Origin: Natronospira sp.
GTDB taxonomy: Bacteria; Pseudomonadota; Gammaproteobacteria; Natronospirales; Natronospiraceae
Length of the DNA stretch: 64,000 bases
Assembly (NCBI GenBank): GCA_003558125.1
Contig: PWMQ01000034.1
Coordinates: forward strand, 1-64,000
Reading direction: 5' to 3'
Shown: positions 62,652 to 64,000 of the stretch, one piece after another
Layout: each line of letters begins with the position of its first letter
Numbering within the stretch: position 1 is the first letter of the stretch
Notes under the pieces: generated by a model
What the model was told of the DNA's origin: nothing
The model's database searches: none
Seen by the model: only the letters and a program-made list of their open reading frames with translations
Position numbers and translations under genes: made by a program

Positions 62652-64000
62652 ATCAGCCGTCGCACCCTATGGAAGCTGGATCTCCCCCTGGACGGCGGAG
62701 GCCATCGCCCGGGGTGGTGCCAAGCTGGCCCAGCCCCAATGCCATCAGGGCCGGATCTACTGGCTGGAGAGTCTGCCGGACCAAGGCGGGCGCACGGTGC
62801 TCCAATGCTGGCACGATGGCAACAAATCCTGCCTGACCGCCGATGGCTACAGTATCCGCTCCCGGGCACGGGAGTATGGTGGCGGAGCCTGGTGCCCGGA
62901 CCACCATGACGGTCATTTCTTCATCAACGACAGTGATCAGGGTCTCTATCATTGCCGCGATGGCCGGGTCCGCCTGGTGACAGGGATCGATGGCCTGCGC
63001 CTTGCCGATCTGCAATGGGATCCGGTCCGATCCCGCCTGATTGCGGTCTGCGAGGACCATCGGGAACCCGGCACCGAGCCTTCCAGCAGCCTGGTGGCAG
63101 TGGATGCAGAAACGGGCCGGCTGCAGACCCTGCTGGGGGGCGCTGATTTTCATGCCGGGCCGCGGCTGTCGCGGGCCGGCGATCAACTGGCCTGGGTGGA
63201 ATGGGACCATCCCCACATGCCCTGGGACCGGACCCGGCTGCGAGTGGCCCGCCTGGATTCCCCGGGCCTGCCGGAAGCGGTCGTAACCATCGCCGGAGAA
63301 CAGGCGGAAGCGATCTTTCAACCGGAATGGGGGCCTGACAATGGCCTCTATTTCGTCAGTGACCGCGAGAGCGGCTGGTGGAACCTCTATCGCTGGGATG
63401 GCGGGGGTATTGAGGCGGTCACCGACGACATGGCCGAGTTCGGCATGCCCTGGTGGCAGTTCAACATGCGAAGCTGGAGCTTCTCCCGAGACCGAAACAT
63501 TCTTGCTGCGCGCACGGCGGACGGTCTCTGGTCCCTGGTCGGCATCGGTGATGAGGGCATGACCGAACTCGATCGGGAGTGGAGCACCATCCGTCATGTC
63601 CACGCCGAGGGTGATCTGGCGGTGATGCTGGCCGGCCGGCCCGACCATCCCCTGGCGGTGGTGCGGATTGACCCCGAGCGAGGCCCGGTGGAGGTATTGG
63701 CCAGCGCGGCAGCCCCACCGGGCCCTTCGCTGCCGGTCAGCAGGCCCGAGTCGATCAGCTTTCCCACCGGCGACGAGGAGCTGGCCCACGCCCTCTACTA
63801 TCCGCCGGTGGGGAATGGCCACCAGGGGCCGGCGGATGAGCGTCCACCGCTGCTGGTGAAATGCCATGGCGGGCCCACCGGGGCCACCGAATCGGCGCTC
63901 GACCCCAAGATTCAGTTCTGGACCAGTCGCGGCTTTGCCGTGGTGGACGTCAACTACCGTGGCAGCACCGGCTATGGCCGCGCCTTCCGTCGCCGCCTTT
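62638..64000 (+). CDS. S9 family prolyl-oligopeptidase-like peptidase (3' end outside window)
   Basis: 454 complete codons visible from ATG 62638 (MARNESAVAPYGSW). Residues 1-390 form the beta-propeller: SRAREYGGGAWC, ISVTDR-like YFVSDRESGWWNLYRW. The alpha/beta-hydrolase part begins KCHGGPTGATES and reaches VNYRGSTGYGRAFR, the usual approach to the active site. The catalytic Ser (GxSxGG) would lie past the window. No signal peptide, so probably cytoplasmic acylaminoacyl-peptidase type. Confidence 0.92.
   Translation, partial: MARNESAVAPYGSWISPWTAEAIARGGAKLAQPQCHQGRIYWLESLPDQGGRTVLQCWHDGNKSCLTADGYSIRSRAREYGGGAWCPDHHDGHFFINDSDQGLYHCRDGRVRLVTGIDGLRLADLQWDPVRSRLIAVCEDHREPGTEPSSSLVAVDAETGRLQTLLGGADFHAGPRLSRAGDQLAWVEWDHPHMPWDRTRLRVARLDSPGLPEAVVTIAGEQAEAIFQPEWGPDNGLYFVSDRESGWWNLYRWDGGGIEAVTDDMAEFGMPWWQFNMRSWSFSRDRNILAARTADGLWSLVGIGDEGMTELDREWSTIRHVHAEGDLAVMLAGRPDHPLAVVRIDPERGPVEVLASAAAPPGPSLPVSRPESISFPTGDEELAHALYYPPVGNGHQGPADERPPLLVKCHGGPTGATESALDPKIQFWTSRGFAVVDVNYRGSTGYGRAFRRRL

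Overview
The window is a GC-rich chromosomal segment from a gammaproteobacterium, probably a salt- or alkali-tolerant member near the Ectothiorhodospiraceae or Natronospira-like lineages. This placement is an inference. It rests on acidic secreted proteins, a BCCT osmolyte carrier, TrkAH potassium uptake, many outer-membrane barrels, a sigma54-controlled psp locus, a split his operon joined to tatABC, and a GacA/Csr-type small RNA. No tRNA, rRNA, CRISPR array, prophage or insertion sequence was recognised.

Layout. 1-2.8 kb: the end of a lytic transglycosylase, an NDUFA9-like reductase, a 445-base gap with a probable minus-strand sRNA, and a PilZ/YcgR protein. 3-6.4 kb: BCCT transporter, unknown protein and porin. 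6.4-10.1 kb: a membrane chemoreceptor overlapping an SDR gene, a SET-domain protein, an FMN reductase and a barrel protein. 10.2-11.6 kb: a KamA-type radical SAM enzyme. 11.8-15.5 kb: the phage-shock locus, with pspA, pspB, two PspC genes and a membrane protein facing pspF across a complete sigma54/IHF control region. 15.5-16.7 kb: two paralogous barrels. 16.9-19.7 kb: malic enzyme, a repeat-rich gap holding a REPIN, a giant hairpin and a CsrB/RsmZ-like sRNA, then dtd. 19.7-23.3 kb: a barrel and a delta-60-repeat lipoprotein.

23.5-28.4 kb: hisBHAFIE then tatABC. 28.5-33.3 kb: a tiny TonB-plug-like protein, TPR, LOG and DUF2007 genes, trkH and trkA. 33.4-38.8 kb: uvrD divergent from a GGDEF/EAL protein, then a BsuPI-type lipoprotein. 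38.9-46 kb: an M14 peptidase, a barrel with an in-frame stop, a CTERM-sorted surface protein and an OprP-like porin. 46-49.9 kb: a three-gene ABC importer preceded by a three-half-site Pho box. 50.2-52.5 kb: a class III aminotransferase and a methyltransferase. 52.5-54.1 kb: a REPIN, a strong hairpin and an AT-richer orphan gene. 54.2-64 kb: a lipoprotein, nudC, two tandem MFS genes (the first frameshifted), small membrane genes, an acyltransferase, a barrel, an NRDE protein and the start of an S9 peptidase.

The most interesting signals are regulatory or non-coding: the GacA-box-driven Csr-type sRNA, the possible CRP-driven sRNA near 1.9 kb, and the Pho box joining an iron-type ABC importer to an OprP-type porin. 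Broken or interrupted genes are seen at 11.9 kb, 41.7 kb and 56.8 kb.
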